Positions 1-6,565 of a DNA stretch of 12,618 bases are shown in pieces. Origin of the DNA: an uncultured Acetobacteraceae bacterium (lineage in GTDB: Bacteria > Pseudomonadota > Alphaproteobacteria > Acetobacterales > Acetobacteraceae); the NCBI GenBank assembly GCA_903839965.1, contig CAIMEK010000393.1, positions 1 through 12,618 of the forward strand, written 5' to 3'. How positions within the stretch are numbered: the stretch's first letter is position 1; every line of letters begins with the position of its first letter. The notes beneath the pieces were generated by a model. That model saw only the letters and a program-made list of their open reading frames with translations. It was not told where the DNA came from and ran no database searches. A program made the translations under genes and the position numbers.

Positions 1-737
1 ACATGGCGGGACGCCGGCTCGTCGAACGTCGAGGAAACAACCTCGCCGTTCACCGAGCGCTTCATGTCGGTGACTTCCTCCGGCCGCTCGTCGATGAGCA
101 GCACGATCAGATAGACCTCCGGGTGGTTGGCGGCGATGGCATGGGCGATGTTCTGCAGCATCACCGTCTTGCCGGTGCGCGGCGGCGAGACGATCAGCGC
201 GCGCTGGCCCATGCCGATTGGCGCGATCAGGTCGATCACCCGCGGGGTCAGGTCCTTGGTGGGGCCCTTCGCGACCGACACGAAGTTCTCCATCTCCATC
301 TTGAGCCGGCGATCGGGATAGAGCGGCGTCAGGTTGTCGAAGTTGATCCGATGGCGAACCGCCTCGGGCAACTCGAAGTTGATGGTGTTGACCTTGAGCA
401 GGGCGAAATAGCGCTCGCCGTCCTTGGGCGCGCGGATCTGCCCTTCCACCGTATCGCCGGTGCGCAGGCCGAAGCGGCGCACCTGGGCGGGGCTGATATA
501 GATGTCGTCGGGCCCGGGCAGGTAGTTGGACTCGGCGCTGCGCAAGAAGCCGAAGCCGTCCGGCAGGATTTCGAGCGTGCCGGCGCCATGGATGGCCTGC
601 TCGTTCTCCGCCAGGTTCTTCAGGATTGCGAATAGCATGTCCTGCTTGCGCAGCGACGATGCGTTCTCGATCTGCAGCGATTCGGCAAAGCTCAGCAGGT
701 CTGCCGGAGACTTGGCCTTGAGTTCGGCGAGGTGCAT
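1..737 (-). CDS. rho: Transcription termination factor Rho, N-terminal part (3' end outside window)
   Basis: Rho is a hexameric RNA-dependent ATPase/helicase that loads on C-rich nascent RNA and ends transcription. The 245 codons visible cover the N-terminal helical domain (about 1-45, start MHLAELKAKSPADLLSFAES), the cold-shock-like primary RNA-binding domain (about 50-125, with GFGFLR at 61-66), the P-loop SPPRTGKT (184-191) and the Walker B strand ending LLIDERPEEV (213-222). E. coli Rho is 419 residues, so roughly 170 residues lie beyond the left edge. The ATG at 735-737 is preceded by GAGG with a 7-base spacer and gives the family's usual N-terminus. Downstream genes are out of view. It follows the heme operon after a 276-base gap that contains its own promoter. 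Identity is certain; only the cut end is unseen. Confidence 0.97.
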   Translation of the reverse strand, partial: MHLAELKAKSPADLLSFAESLQIENASSLRKQDMLFAILKNLAENEQAIHGAGTLEILPDGFGFLRSAESNYLPGPDDIYISPAQVRRFGLRTGDTVEGQIRAPKDGERYFALLKVNTINFELPEAVRHRINFDNLTPLYPDRRLKMEMENFVSVAKGPTKDLTPRVIDLIAPIGMGQRALIVSPPRTGKTVMLQNIAHAIAANHPEVYLIVLLIDERPEEVTDMKRSVNGEVVSSTFDEPASRH

Positions 738-951
738 CGGGACGCCTCGATGTTCGATAGGTCGGGTGGGGAGGAACAGGAACAGGAGCCACGGGCGCGG
801 AGGGCGTCGTGATGCTCGCTTGCCGGAGCCGTCCGAACGGGGTCAGTCGACCGCGTCCGAAGGAAAACCGGCCCTGTCCCGCTAAGGAGGGAAGAAGGGC
901 GGACAGAAGAGCGCAGTCGCGTGAAGCGCTGCGGCACACCCGGCCAAGCTA
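738..951 (-). promoter_or_regulatory. Long C-rich 5' leader of rho, possible autoregulatory rut region
   Basis: If transcription starts just downstream of the -10 box at 946-951, the rho mRNA has an untranslated leader of about 200 bases. Read on the minus strand it has two pyrimidine-rich, G-poor stretches: one over 881-920 (CTTCTGTCCGCCCTTCTTCC and flanks) and one over 760-792 with a tandem CTGTTC/CTGTTC unit just before the start codon. E. coli rho is known to be autoregulated through premature termination in its leader, and C-rich unstructured RNA is what Rho binds. That this leader does the same is inference. An 81-codon GTG-started reading frame (692-937) crosses it and runs into rho, but it looks like a chance frame. 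Confidence 0.4.
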
Positions 952-974
952 GGTGGGCAATGGCCCCGCGTCAA
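946..974 (-). promoter_or_regulatory. Probable sigma-70 promoter for rho
   Basis: On the minus strand, TTGACG (974-969) is followed after exactly 17 bases by TAGCTT (951-946). The -35 box matches the consensus at five of six positions, with ideal spacing. It lies 40 bases past the stop of the acetyltransferase gene and about 210 bases before the rho ATG, so rho can be transcribed independently of the heme operon. No experimental start is known here. Confidence 0.55.
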
Positions 975-1013
975 CCCGCAGGTAAGCGGAAATCGCCGTC
1001 GCTCAAGCGGTAT

Positions 1014-1457
1014 TCAGTCCTTTCGCCGGCGTTGCAACACCATCTGCTTCTGCGGCTCGGGCTGTGGGACGAAGCCGAAGGTGGCGTACAGCCCGTGCGC
1101 GTCGCGCGTGGAGAGCGTCCAGGTCGCCACGCCGCTGAGTTCGGGATGGTCGAGCATCGCCGCCACCAGCGCCCGCCCCAGCCCATGGCCGCGCCAGGCC
1201 GGCAGCACAAAAACGTCCACCAGGTGGGCGCGCAGCCCGTAATCGGTCATTGCCCGGGCAAACCCAATCTGGGCCCCGTCCGGTCCGTACAGCCCGAGGC
1301 ACAGGCTGTGCGCCACCGCCCGTTCGAACGCCGCCCGGCCGCGCCCGAGCGCCCAGTAGCTCTCCTCCGCCAGGTAGCGGTGCACCACGTCGAGATCGAG
1401 CCGGGCCGGATCGTCGCTGAGGGCGACCCCCCCGGGCAGGTCGCGCTGGAAGTCCAT
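1014..1457 (-). CDS. GNAT-family N-acetyltransferase, substrate unknown
   Basis: 147 residues, the length of a single GNAT domain, which transfers an acetyl group from acetyl-CoA to an amine. The acetyl-CoA pyrophosphate loop is RGHGLG (89-94), preceded by the beta-4 strand VDVFVLPAW (80-88). The late motif GLYATFGF (122-129) is the usual LYxxxGF element. The ATG (1455-1457) shares one base with the hemJ stop (TGATG), so the gene is the last member of the heme operon and is probably translationally coupled. No signal peptide or membrane segment is seen. The natural substrate cannot be read from the sequence, and a role in heme synthesis is not implied beyond co-transcription. Confidence 0.88.
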   Translation of the reverse strand: MDFQRDLPGGVALSDDPARLDLDVVHRYLAEESYWALGRGRAAFERAVAHSLCLGLYGPDGAQIGFARAMTDYGLRAHLVDVFVLPAWRGHGLGRALVAAMLDHPELSGVATWTLSTRDAHGLYATFGFVPQPEPQKQMVLQRRRKD

Positions 1458-1909
1458 CAGAACGGCTTCACCATGACCATGATGACAATGACGATCATCA
1501 GCACCGTCGGCACCTCGTTGGCGACCCGGTAGAACCGCTCTGAGTGCTGGTTGCGGTCCTCCAGGAAGCCGCGGCGCCAGGGAACCGTGGCGTGGTGGAA
1601 CCCGGTGAGCAGAATCACGGCAAGCAGCTTCACGAGCCACCAGCCGTCGCTCCAGTGGATCATCCCCGGGGTCAGCATCAGCAGGATGCCGAACAACCAG
1701 GTGAAGAACATGGCGGGCACCATGATCTGCCGGTACAGCCGCCCCTCCATGACCTTCATGCGCTCGCTCTCGGCGCTGCCCGGCGTTATCATCGTGTGGT
1801 AAACGAACAGCCGCGGCAGGTAGAACAGCCCAGCCATCCAGGCGATCAGGCCGATGATGTGGAGCGCCTTGAGCCAGGGATAGATGAAGCCAAGGGCGTG
1901 AATCGTCAT
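1457..1909 (-). CDS. hemJ: Protoporphyrinogen IX oxidase HemJ (membrane protein)
   Basis: HemJ (UPF0093/CopD-like family) oxidises protoporphyrinogen IX to protoporphyrin IX, the penultimate heme step in many alphaproteobacteria lacking HemG and HemY. The 150-residue protein has four hydrophobic segments (about 13-33, 62-80, 90-107, 133-148). The N-terminal signature KALHIIGLIAWMAGLFYLPR (14-33) carries the conserved His17, and Lys94 falls in WWLVKLLAV; His and Lys at these places are reported as essential in the family. The ATG at 1907-1909 has a strong GGAGG 5 bases upstream and overlaps the HAD-gene stop by 4 bases (ATGA). A longer in-frame start near 2086 would add about 59 non-homologous residues inside the HAD gene and is rejected. 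The downstream GNAT gene overlaps by one base. The inner membrane is the expected location. Confidence 0.93.
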   Translation of the reverse strand: MTIHALGFIYPWLKALHIIGLIAWMAGLFYLPRLFVYHTMITPGSAESERMKVMEGRLYRQIMVPAMFFTWLFGILLMLTPGMIHWSDGWWLVKLLAVILLTGFHHATVPWRRGFLEDRNQHSERFYRVANEVPTVLMIVIVIMVMVKPF

Positions 1910-2604
1910 GCTGGCCTCCGTCGTGCCGCGGCGAATAGTACCGGCAGATCGAACATCGAATGAAATATTGCCGCGCCGGCCGCGCGCAGTGCTGCACCGT
2001 CGGAATTCGGAGCGAAGCCCAGGCAATCCATGCCCGCCGCCGCAGCTCCACGGGCCCCAGGCACGCTGTCCTCGACGACGATGCATTCGCCCGGAGCCAC
2101 GCCCTCGGCAGCGGCGGCAGCCAGGAACAGGTCGGGTGCCGGCTTGCCCTGGGCGACGTCGAGATGGCTGTGCACCCGCCTGGCAACCGCCTGGGCAAGG
2201 CCAATGCGGGCGAACTTGGCGTCCATCTCCTCATGCGAGGAATTCGACGCCACCCGCCACGGGAGCCCCAGCGCAGTCACCGCGGCCAGCGTTTCCAACG
2301 CCCCGGGGATCGGTTCCGCCTCCACGCTCAGCGTCTCCACCAGTCGCCGCACCAGGGTCCGATTCCAGTCGTCCGGCAGCTTGCGGCCGAGCTGCGCCTC
2401 GATCATCGGCACCATGTCGGTAAAGGTCATGCCAAGGAACAGCCGGTCGGAGTCCTCGGCGGTCATCGGCCAACCCTCGGCGGTGAGTTCGGCTGCCACT
2501 ACCCGGCTGGAAACCGGCTCGCTGTCGACCAGCACCCCATCGCAGTCGAAAATCACCAGCCGCAATTCGGCTTGGCGGGTGCGCATCAGGTCTTCAGGAC
2601 TCAC
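1906..2604 (-). CDS. HAD-superfamily hydrolase (subfamily IA, phosphatase/phosphoglucomutase-like)
   Basis: A 232-residue haloacid-dehalogenase-fold protein, probably a small-molecule phosphatase or a beta-phosphoglucomutase-like enzyme. Motif I is FDCDGVLVDSE (19-29, nucleophile Asp20 and acid/base Asp22). A helical cap occupies about 33-100. Motif II is ASNSS (119-123), motif III the Lys of GKPAPD (153-158) and motif IV VVEDS (176-180). The gene lies between hemH and hemJ with 4-base overlaps at both ends. I chose the GTG at 2602-2604, which overlaps the hemH stop (GTGA) and has GGAG 9 bases upstream; the ATG at 2584-2586 would give 226 residues and lacks a clear ribosome site. The substrate is unknown. 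Heme synthesis has no known step for it, so it may be a passenger of the operon or remove a phosphorylated by-product. Confidence 0.87.
   Translation of the reverse strand: MSPEDLMRTRQAELRLVIFDCDGVLVDSEPVSSRVVAAELTAEGWPMTAEDSDRLFLGMTFTDMVPMIEAQLGRKLPDDWNRTLVRRLVETLSVEAEPIPGALETLAAVTALGLPWRVASNSSHEEMDAKFARIGLAQAVARRVHSHLDVAQGKPAPDLFLAAAAAEGVAPGECIVVEDSVPGARGAAAAGMDCLGFAPNSDGAALRAAGAAIFHSMFDLPVLFAAARRRPA
1915..1919 (-). promoter_or_regulatory. Shine-Dalgarno site of hemJ
   Basis: GGAGG on the minus strand, 5 bases before the ATG at 1907-1909. It lies inside the end of the HAD gene and settles the hemJ start against the much longer upstream reading frame. Confidence 0.7.
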
Positions 2605-3677
2605 CGGGAGCGTCTCCGTTCGCGAGGGTCGGCAAGGGCAAACGGACACTCCGAATGCGGGCCCGGGCAGGTCCGGCCGCCCACCGGGCTGCAGGTGCCG
2701 GGACCGAATCCGCGCATCCGCCGCACCAGCCCGGCCAGGGCCGCGATGAAAGCCGGGTCGGCATTCGGCGCCGGCGCCCGGAAGTACTGCACCACCCCGA
2801 GCCGCGCCGCCAGTTCCTTGTAGTCGATATCCAGTTCGACCAGCGTCTCGACATGCTCGGAGGTGAAGCCGATCGGCACCACCAGCACGGCGACCCGGTC
2901 GCGTGCGGCACGTTCGATTTCGGCTTCCGTGGACGGCCCGATCCATTGCTGCGGCGTGACGCGCGACTGGTAACACGTAACGTGGTCGAGGTCGGGAATG
3001 CCAAGGCGCTGCACCACGCTAGCAACGCTGCGCTCGACCTGAAACTGGTAAGGATCGCCGCTATCGATGATAACCTGCGGCAGTCCATGCGCCGAGAACA
3101 GAATGCGCAGCGGCTGGCTCGCCGGCAGCGCCGCGCGGGCTTCCTGCCAGCAGCGTCGCACAATGGCGCTGACGGCATCGATGAAGCCGTCGTCGCCGTA
3201 GTAGCAGCACAGCGTGGTGATGGGCTTCATCAACCCGGCCCGGCTGGCCGCCTTGCGCCACGCGGTCAGGCTGCTGGCGGTGGTGGTGGTGGAATACTGC
3301 GGGTAAAGCGGCAGCAGCACCACTTCGTCCGGGTCCCAGTCCACCACCGCGGTTACCGCTTCCTCGCTCAGCGGATGCCAGTAACGCATGGCGATGAAGC
3401 AGCGCGCCTCGAACTCCGGCAATGCGGCTTCCAACGCGCGCGCCTGTGCCTCGGTGTACTGCAGCAATGGCGAACGCCCGCCAAGATGGGCATAATTCGC
3501 CATCGCCGGCCGCACCCGGCGCAAGGCGATGAAACGTGCCAGTAATTGCCTGAGCAGCGCGTTCATCCGCAGGATGGCCGGGTCGGTAAACAGGTTCACC
3601 AGGAAGGGACGGATACTTTCCGGCCGGTCCGGGCCCCCCAGGTTGAACAGCACGATGGCAATACGCGGCCTGGTCAT
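2601..3677 (-). CDS. hemH: Ferrochelatase HemH with cysteine-bearing C-terminus
   Basis: Ferrochelatase inserts Fe2+ into protoporphyrin IX, the last step of protoheme synthesis. The protein has 358 residues. It opens with MTRPRIAIVLFNLGGPDRPE and shows LLPLYPQYSTTT (121-132), the catalytic-His motif FSAHGLP (194-200, His197), CYQSR (235-239) and FTSEHVETLVELD (271-283, conserved Glu274). Cysteines at 157/158 and, in a tail of about 30 residues, at 329, 337 and 344 resemble the [2Fe-2S]-binding arrangement known from the Caulobacter enzyme, so an iron-sulfur cluster is plausible. hemE ends 30 bases upstream, and the HAD gene overlaps the stop by 4 bases. No signal peptide is seen; a cytoplasmic or membrane-associated location is expected. 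Identity is certain; the cluster is inferred. Confidence 0.96.
   Translation of the reverse strand: MTRPRIAIVLFNLGGPDRPESIRPFLVNLFTDPAILRMNALLRQLLARFIALRRVRPAMANYAHLGGRSPLLQYTEAQARALEAALPEFEARCFIAMRYWHPLSEEAVTAVVDWDPDEVVLLPLYPQYSTTTTASSLTAWRKAASRAGLMKPITTLCCYYGDDGFIDAVSAIVRRCWQEARAALPASQPLRILFSAHGLPQVIIDSGDPYQFQVERSVASVVQRLGIPDLDHVTCYQSRVTPQQWIGPSTEAEIERAARDRVAVLVVPIGFTSEHVETLVELDIDYKELAARLGVVQYFRAPAPNADPAFIAALAGLVRRMRGFGPGTCSPVGGRTCPGPHSECPFALADPRERRRSR
2614..2617 (-). promoter_or_regulatory. Shine-Dalgarno site favouring the GTG start of the HAD gene
   Basis: GGAG on the minus strand, 9 bases before the GTG at 2602-2604. No comparable site precedes the alternative ATG at 2584-2586. The element lies within the last codons of hemH. 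Confidence 0.45.
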
Positions 3678-3707
3678 CGGCGATAGGTGGCGCCCCGGCT
3701 TACAACG

Positions 3708-4730
3708 TCAAGCCGCCCGGACCCGCGCCACCAACGCAGCGACGTGCTCCAGCGGCGTCTGCGGCATGATGCCGTGGCCAAGATTGAATATGAACGGCCG
3801 CCCACGCATGGCTGCCAGGATGGCGTCGGTTTCCCGCAGCATCGCCGCGCCGCCGGCCGCCAGGGCCAGCGGGTCGAGGTTGCCCTGGATCGCCACCAGC
3901 CCCGGCACTTCACGGACAGCGAAGCCCGGATCCGTCGATGTGTCGATGCCAACTCCCTGCACGCCCGTCGACCCCACGAATTCCGCCAGCATCAGCCCGG
4001 CCTGACGCGCGAATCCGATCACCGGAACCTGCGGATGCCGCGCCCGGACCGCCGCCACGATACGAGCTGTCGGCACAATGACATGGCGGCGGAACAACGA
4101 CGGCGCCAGCACGCCCGCCCAGGAATCGAACAGCATCACCGCCTCGGCGCCGGCCTCGATCTGCGCGCAGAAATAGGCGATGGTCTGTTCGGTCAGCAGG
4201 TCGATCAACGCCGTGAACAACGCTGGATCGCTCCAGGCCATCCGACGCACCTGATCCCATTCCTTCGATCCGCGGCCCTGCACCATGTAGCAGGCCACCG
4301 TGAACGGGGCGCCGGCAAAGCCGATCAGCGTCGCCCCGCCTACTTCGACGCGCAACCCGCGCAGCACCTCCAGCACAGGGCCAATCGCCGTCGCCACCGC
4401 CTGCGGCCGCAGCGCCCGCAGCCCGGCCGCATCGCGGATCGGTTGCAGCAACGGTCCCTCGCCCTCGGCGTAACGCAATTCCTGGCCCAGCGCCCATGGC
4501 AGCAACAGGATATCGCTGAACAGGATCGCCGCATCGAAGCCGAAGCGGCGCAACGGCTGCAACGTCACTTCCCGGGCAAGCGCCGGGGTGGTGCACAGTT
4601 CGATGAACCCGCCGGCCTGCGCCCGCGTGGCACGATACTCGGGCAGGTAGCGTCCGGCCTGGCGCATCAACCAGACCGGCGGTGGCCATACCGCTTCGCC
4701 GGCCAAGGCTCGCAACAAAGTTTTCGCCAT
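3708..4730 (-). CDS. hemE: Uroporphyrinogen III decarboxylase HemE
   Basis: HemE decarboxylates the four acetate side chains of uroporphyrinogen III to give coproporphyrinogen III in the cytoplasm. The 340-residue length is normal. Family signatures are PPVWLMRQAGRYLPEY (17-32, with substrate-binding Arg23 and Arg27), FSDIL (71-75, catalytic Asp73), GFAGAPFTVACYM (137-149, Tyr148), FDSWAG (201-206) and FNLGHG (315-320, His319). These match the residues known in human and bacterial enzymes. The ATG at 4728-4730 is the only sensible start. It is the first gene of the minus-strand heme operon and faces away from the PPDK-regulator gene across the 310-base putative origin, from which its promoter must also come. 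hemH follows after 30 bases. Confidence 0.97.
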   Translation of the reverse strand: MAKTLLRALAGEAVWPPPVWLMRQAGRYLPEYRATRAQAGGFIELCTTPALAREVTLQPLRRFGFDAAILFSDILLLPWALGQELRYAEGEGPLLQPIRDAAGLRALRPQAVATAIGPVLEVLRGLRVEVGGATLIGFAGAPFTVACYMVQGRGSKEWDQVRRMAWSDPALFTALIDLLTEQTIAYFCAQIEAGAEAVMLFDSWAGVLAPSLFRRHVIVPTARIVAAVRARHPQVPVIGFARQAGLMLAEFVGSTGVQGVGIDTSTDPGFAVREVPGLVAIQGNLDPLALAAGGAAMLRETDAILAAMRGRPFIFNLGHGIMPQTPLEHVAALVARVRAA

Positions 4731-4759
4731 GCCACCGTTCCGTCGGTTTCGACCGATGC

Positions 4760-4803
4760 TTTCATAAAGGCTAAGAAAAAAGAAACTTGATGGAGTCTTT
4801 AGA
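4760..4803. other. A+T-rich tract, candidate DNA-unwinding element
   Basis: 31 of 44 bases are A or T, the longest such stretch I noticed in the window, including AAGAAAAAAGAAA at 4773-4785. It begins 30 bases upstream of the hemE ATG, so it could equally serve the hemE promoter. Confidence 0.45.
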
Positions 4804-4852
4804 TGGGCCTGTGAAACACGGGGTACCCCTCACGAGATTGTTACCCCTGTTC

Positions 4853-4861
4853 TCATCCACA
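4853..4861 (+). promoter_or_regulatory. Near-consensus DnaA box
   Basis: TCATCCACA differs from the strong DnaA box TTATCCACA at one position, and by one base from the Caulobacter G-box TGATCCACA. It is the best DnaA-like site in the hemE/DUF299 gap. The other candidates (CTGTGCACA at 4918-4926, TTATCCCGG at 4967-4975, TTATCCTCC at 5027-5035) are poorer. Confidence 0.5.
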
Positions 4862-5040
4862 CGCAGTGTGTCTGCCAACGGCCTTGTTCCAAAGCTGATT
4901 CCGCGGCTGTCCCCGTCCTGTGCACAGTTTGGTTGCGATTGCAGGCCGGTGCGTGATTCGGAAGGGTTATCCCGGCTTGTGTGGTGGCGACCCGGTCAGG
5001 GCATTTTTCATCCCCGTGATTCCAAGTTATCCTCCGCCCC

Positions 5041-5928
5041 ATGCCCAACCGCATGAACCTGCACCTGGTATCCGACGCAACCGGCGAGACGCTGAATTCG
5101 ATCGCCCGTGCAACGGTGTCGCAATTCGAGCACGCTAGCATCGTCTACCATCGCTGGAGCCTGGTCCGCACCCGGTTCCAGTTGCACCGGGTTCTGGAGG
5201 GCATCGAGGCCGAGCCCGGGCCGGTGCTGTCCACCCTGGTCGAAAAGGGCATGCGCGCCGAGCTGGAGGCGTTTTGCCTGCGCGTCGGCCTACCTGTGCT
5301 GAACGTGCTCGATCCGGTCATGACCATGTTCCAGGAGCAGTTTGGCCAGAAGGCCGCGGCGCGCCCGGGACGGCAGTACGTGCTGGACGCTGACTATTTC
5401 CGCCGCATCGATGCCATGCATTACGTACTGGCACATGACGACGGTCAGGCGCAGGCCGGTATTGCCGAGGCCGATGTAGTGCTGGTTGGGGTTTCTCGCT
5501 CGTCGAAGACGCCCACCTCGTTCTACCTGGCCAATCGTGGCATCAAGGCAGCGAATATCCCGCTGGTGCCGGGGCTGGCTGATCCGCCGGGGTTGGATGA
5601 CCCGCTCTGCCCGACCATCGGGCTGACCATCGACGCGGAATCGCTTATCGAAATTCGTCGGCATCGACTGAATATGATCGGCACCGGTGGGGCCGGCGCG
5701 TCGCGTAAAGACTCCGGCGAGTATATCGACCTTGAATCGGTGAAAGCCGAGTTGCTGTGGGCACGGCGGATGTGTGCCAAGCGGAGCTGGCCGGTGATCG
5801 ACGTTACCCGACGCTCGATCGAGGAAACTGCCGCCACAGTGCTGCAACTCATGGAGGCATGGCACGAACGCCGCCGCAAGGCCGGTGCGGCCTCGCCGGA
5901 AGCACCGCTTCCTACGCCCCTGCCGTGA
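5041..5928 (+). CDS. Pyruvate, phosphate dikinase regulatory protein (DUF299 kinase/pyrophosphorylase)
   Basis: Members of this family reversibly phosphorylate PPDK or PEP synthase on a threonine, using ADP as donor, and remove it by phosphorolysis, so they switch between pyruvate and PEP flow. The 295-residue protein begins MPNRMNLHLVSDATGET, has the family P-loop GVSRSSKTPTS (150-160), and a C-terminal part with SGEYIDLESVKAEL and VIDVTRRSIEETAA. The last ~20 residues are Pro/Ala-rich and probably disordered. The ATG at 5041 gives the full N-terminus; the ATG at 5053 (MNLHLVSDATGET) is an alternative, and neither has a clear Shine-Dalgarno site. maf starts within its stop codon. The gene flanks the origin, as its homologue RP001 does in Caulobacter and Rickettsia. 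Whether the partner is PPDK or PEP synthase cannot be told here. Confidence 0.93.
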   Translation: MPNRMNLHLVSDATGETLNSIARATVSQFEHASIVYHRWSLVRTRFQLHRVLEGIEAEPGPVLSTLVEKGMRAELEAFCLRVGLPVLNVLDPVMTMFQEQFGQKAAARPGRQYVLDADYFRRIDAMHYVLAHDDGQAQAGIAEADVVLVGVSRSSKTPTSFYLANRGIKAANIPLVPGLADPPGLDDPLCPTIGLTIDAESLIEIRRHRLNMIGTGGAGASRKDSGEYIDLESVKAELLWARRMCAKRSWPVIDVTRRSIEETAATVLQLMEAWHERRRKAGAASPEAPLPTPLP

Positions 5929-6539
5929 GCCTGCAGGCGGCAGCGCCACGGCTAGTGCTGGCAAGTGGTTCGGTGTCCCGCCGGGCGCTGCTGGCGTCGG
6001 CCGGACTGGAATTCAGAATTGTGCCGGCGGATGTCGATGAGGCAGCCCTGAAGCTTCAGGCCCGTGCGGACGGTCTCGATGCGACCGCAACGGCGCTGCT
6101 GCTGGCTAATGCAAAAGCGCTCTCGGTGGTGGCGAGCGAACCGCAAGCTCTGGTCATTGGCTGCGACCAGTTGCTGGTTTGCGAGGACCGCTGGTTCGAC
6201 AAACCGGGCAGTCCCCGGGAAGCTCGGACGCATCTGTGTGCATTGCGCGGACGCACCCATCGCCTGGTGACCGCCGCGGTGTGCCGACGCGGCGAGCGCC
6301 GCCTGTGGCAGACGGTGGCCGCCCCGACGCTCATCATGCGCGATTTCTCCGACGCATTTCTTGCAGCCTACCTCATCGTGGAAGCGGAGCATCTGACCGC
6401 AACGGTAGGGGCCTATCGTCTGGAAGGACCCGGCATGCACCTGTTTGCCGCCATCGAAGGCGAGTACGCGGCTATCCTCGGTTTGCCGCTGCTCGAACTG
6501 CTGGATTTTCTCCGCGGCTACGGGCTGCTCGTGGCCTGA
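5925..6539 (+). CDS. maf: Maf-family nucleoside triphosphate pyrophosphatase (YceF-like)
   Basis: Maf proteins hydrolyse non-canonical or methylated nucleoside triphosphates to monophosphates in the cytoplasm. The protein has 204 residues from the GTG at 5925, which overlaps the upstream stop by 4 bases (GTGA). Motifs are LVLASGSVSRRALLASAGL (10-28, Arg20), GCDQLL (79-84, catalytic Asp81), a Lys-Pro pair (93-94), LRGRTHRLVT (107-116) and GAYRLEGPG (162-170). The DQ pair after the catalytic Asp region resembles the YceF subgroup that prefers 7-methyl-GTP, rather than the DT of the dTTP/UTP group; that assignment is inferred. An upstream in-frame start near 5757 would add 56 residues lying wholly in the preceding gene and is rejected. 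The usual neighbour aroE does not follow. Confidence 0.93.
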   Translation: MSLQAAAPRLVLASGSVSRRALLASAGLEFRIVPADVDEAALKLQARADGLDATATALLLANAKALSVVASEPQALVIGCDQLLVCEDRWFDKPGSPREARTHLCALRGRTHRLVTAAVCRRGERRLWQTVAAPTLIMRDFSDAFLAAYLIVEAEHLTATVGAYRLEGPGMHLFAAIEGEYAAILGLPLLELLDFLRGYGLLVA

Positions 6540-6565
6540 AATTGGTCTAATAGTTACGATGATAA

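Larger units (their letters stand above)
4731..5040. other. Probable chromosomal replication origin (oriC) between hemE and the DUF299 gene
   Basis: This 310-base interval has no convincing gene on either strand. In Caulobacter crescentus the origin lies between hemE and the RP001 (DUF299) gene, and the same neighbours are found here. It contains an A+T-rich tract next to hemE (4760-4803, 31 of 44 bases A or T in a GC-rich window) and a near-consensus DnaA box at 4853-4861. Weaker DnaA-like cores (TTATCC) occur at 4967-4972 and 5027-5032. There are perfect palindromes GGGGTACCCC (4820-4829) and CTGTGCACAG (4918-4927), and a repeated TACCCCT at 4824 and 4842. No TTAA-N7-TTAA CtrA site is present. 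The flanking genes diverge, as leading-strand orientation would predict. It must also hold promoters for hemE and the DUF299 gene, which I could not place. Synteny is the main support. Confidence 0.65.

Noticed and set aside
3..635. Long plus-strand open frame at the left edge
   Set aside because: It is the antisense shadow of rho, whose protein has all family motifs on the minus strand; high GC leaves long stop-free frames.
692..937. 81-codon minus-strand frame in the rho leader as a leader peptide
   Set aside because: It overlaps the rho start by 46 bases in another frame, has no clear ribosome site and shows a low-complexity Ser/Arg/Pro composition.
1014..2234. 406-codon continuous frame joining a HAD-region start to the GNAT gene
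   Set aside because: Only its last 147 codons encode a GNAT domain; the rest is an out-of-frame reading of the HAD and hemJ genes, so it is not a fusion.
3687..4790. 367-codon plus-strand open frame
   Set aside because: It lies antisense to hemE and its His/Arg/Gln-rich composition is typical of a reverse-complement shadow.
4880..4890. GGCCTTGTTCC as a Caulobacter-like GGCCTTCC origin repeat
   Set aside because: It is single, and the motif is interrupted by extra bases, so the likeness may be chance.
4731..5040. CtrA (TTAA-N7-TTAA) and IHF sites in the origin gap
   Set aside because: I found no TTAA in the interval, and the best IHF-like match near 4786 has mismatches in fixed positions.
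4787..5141. Two overlapping frames (plus 4787-5056, minus 4830-5141) in the hemE/DUF299 gap
   Set aside because: Both run into the DUF299 coding region, resemble no family and have no ribosome site, so the gap is better read as non-coding origin DNA.
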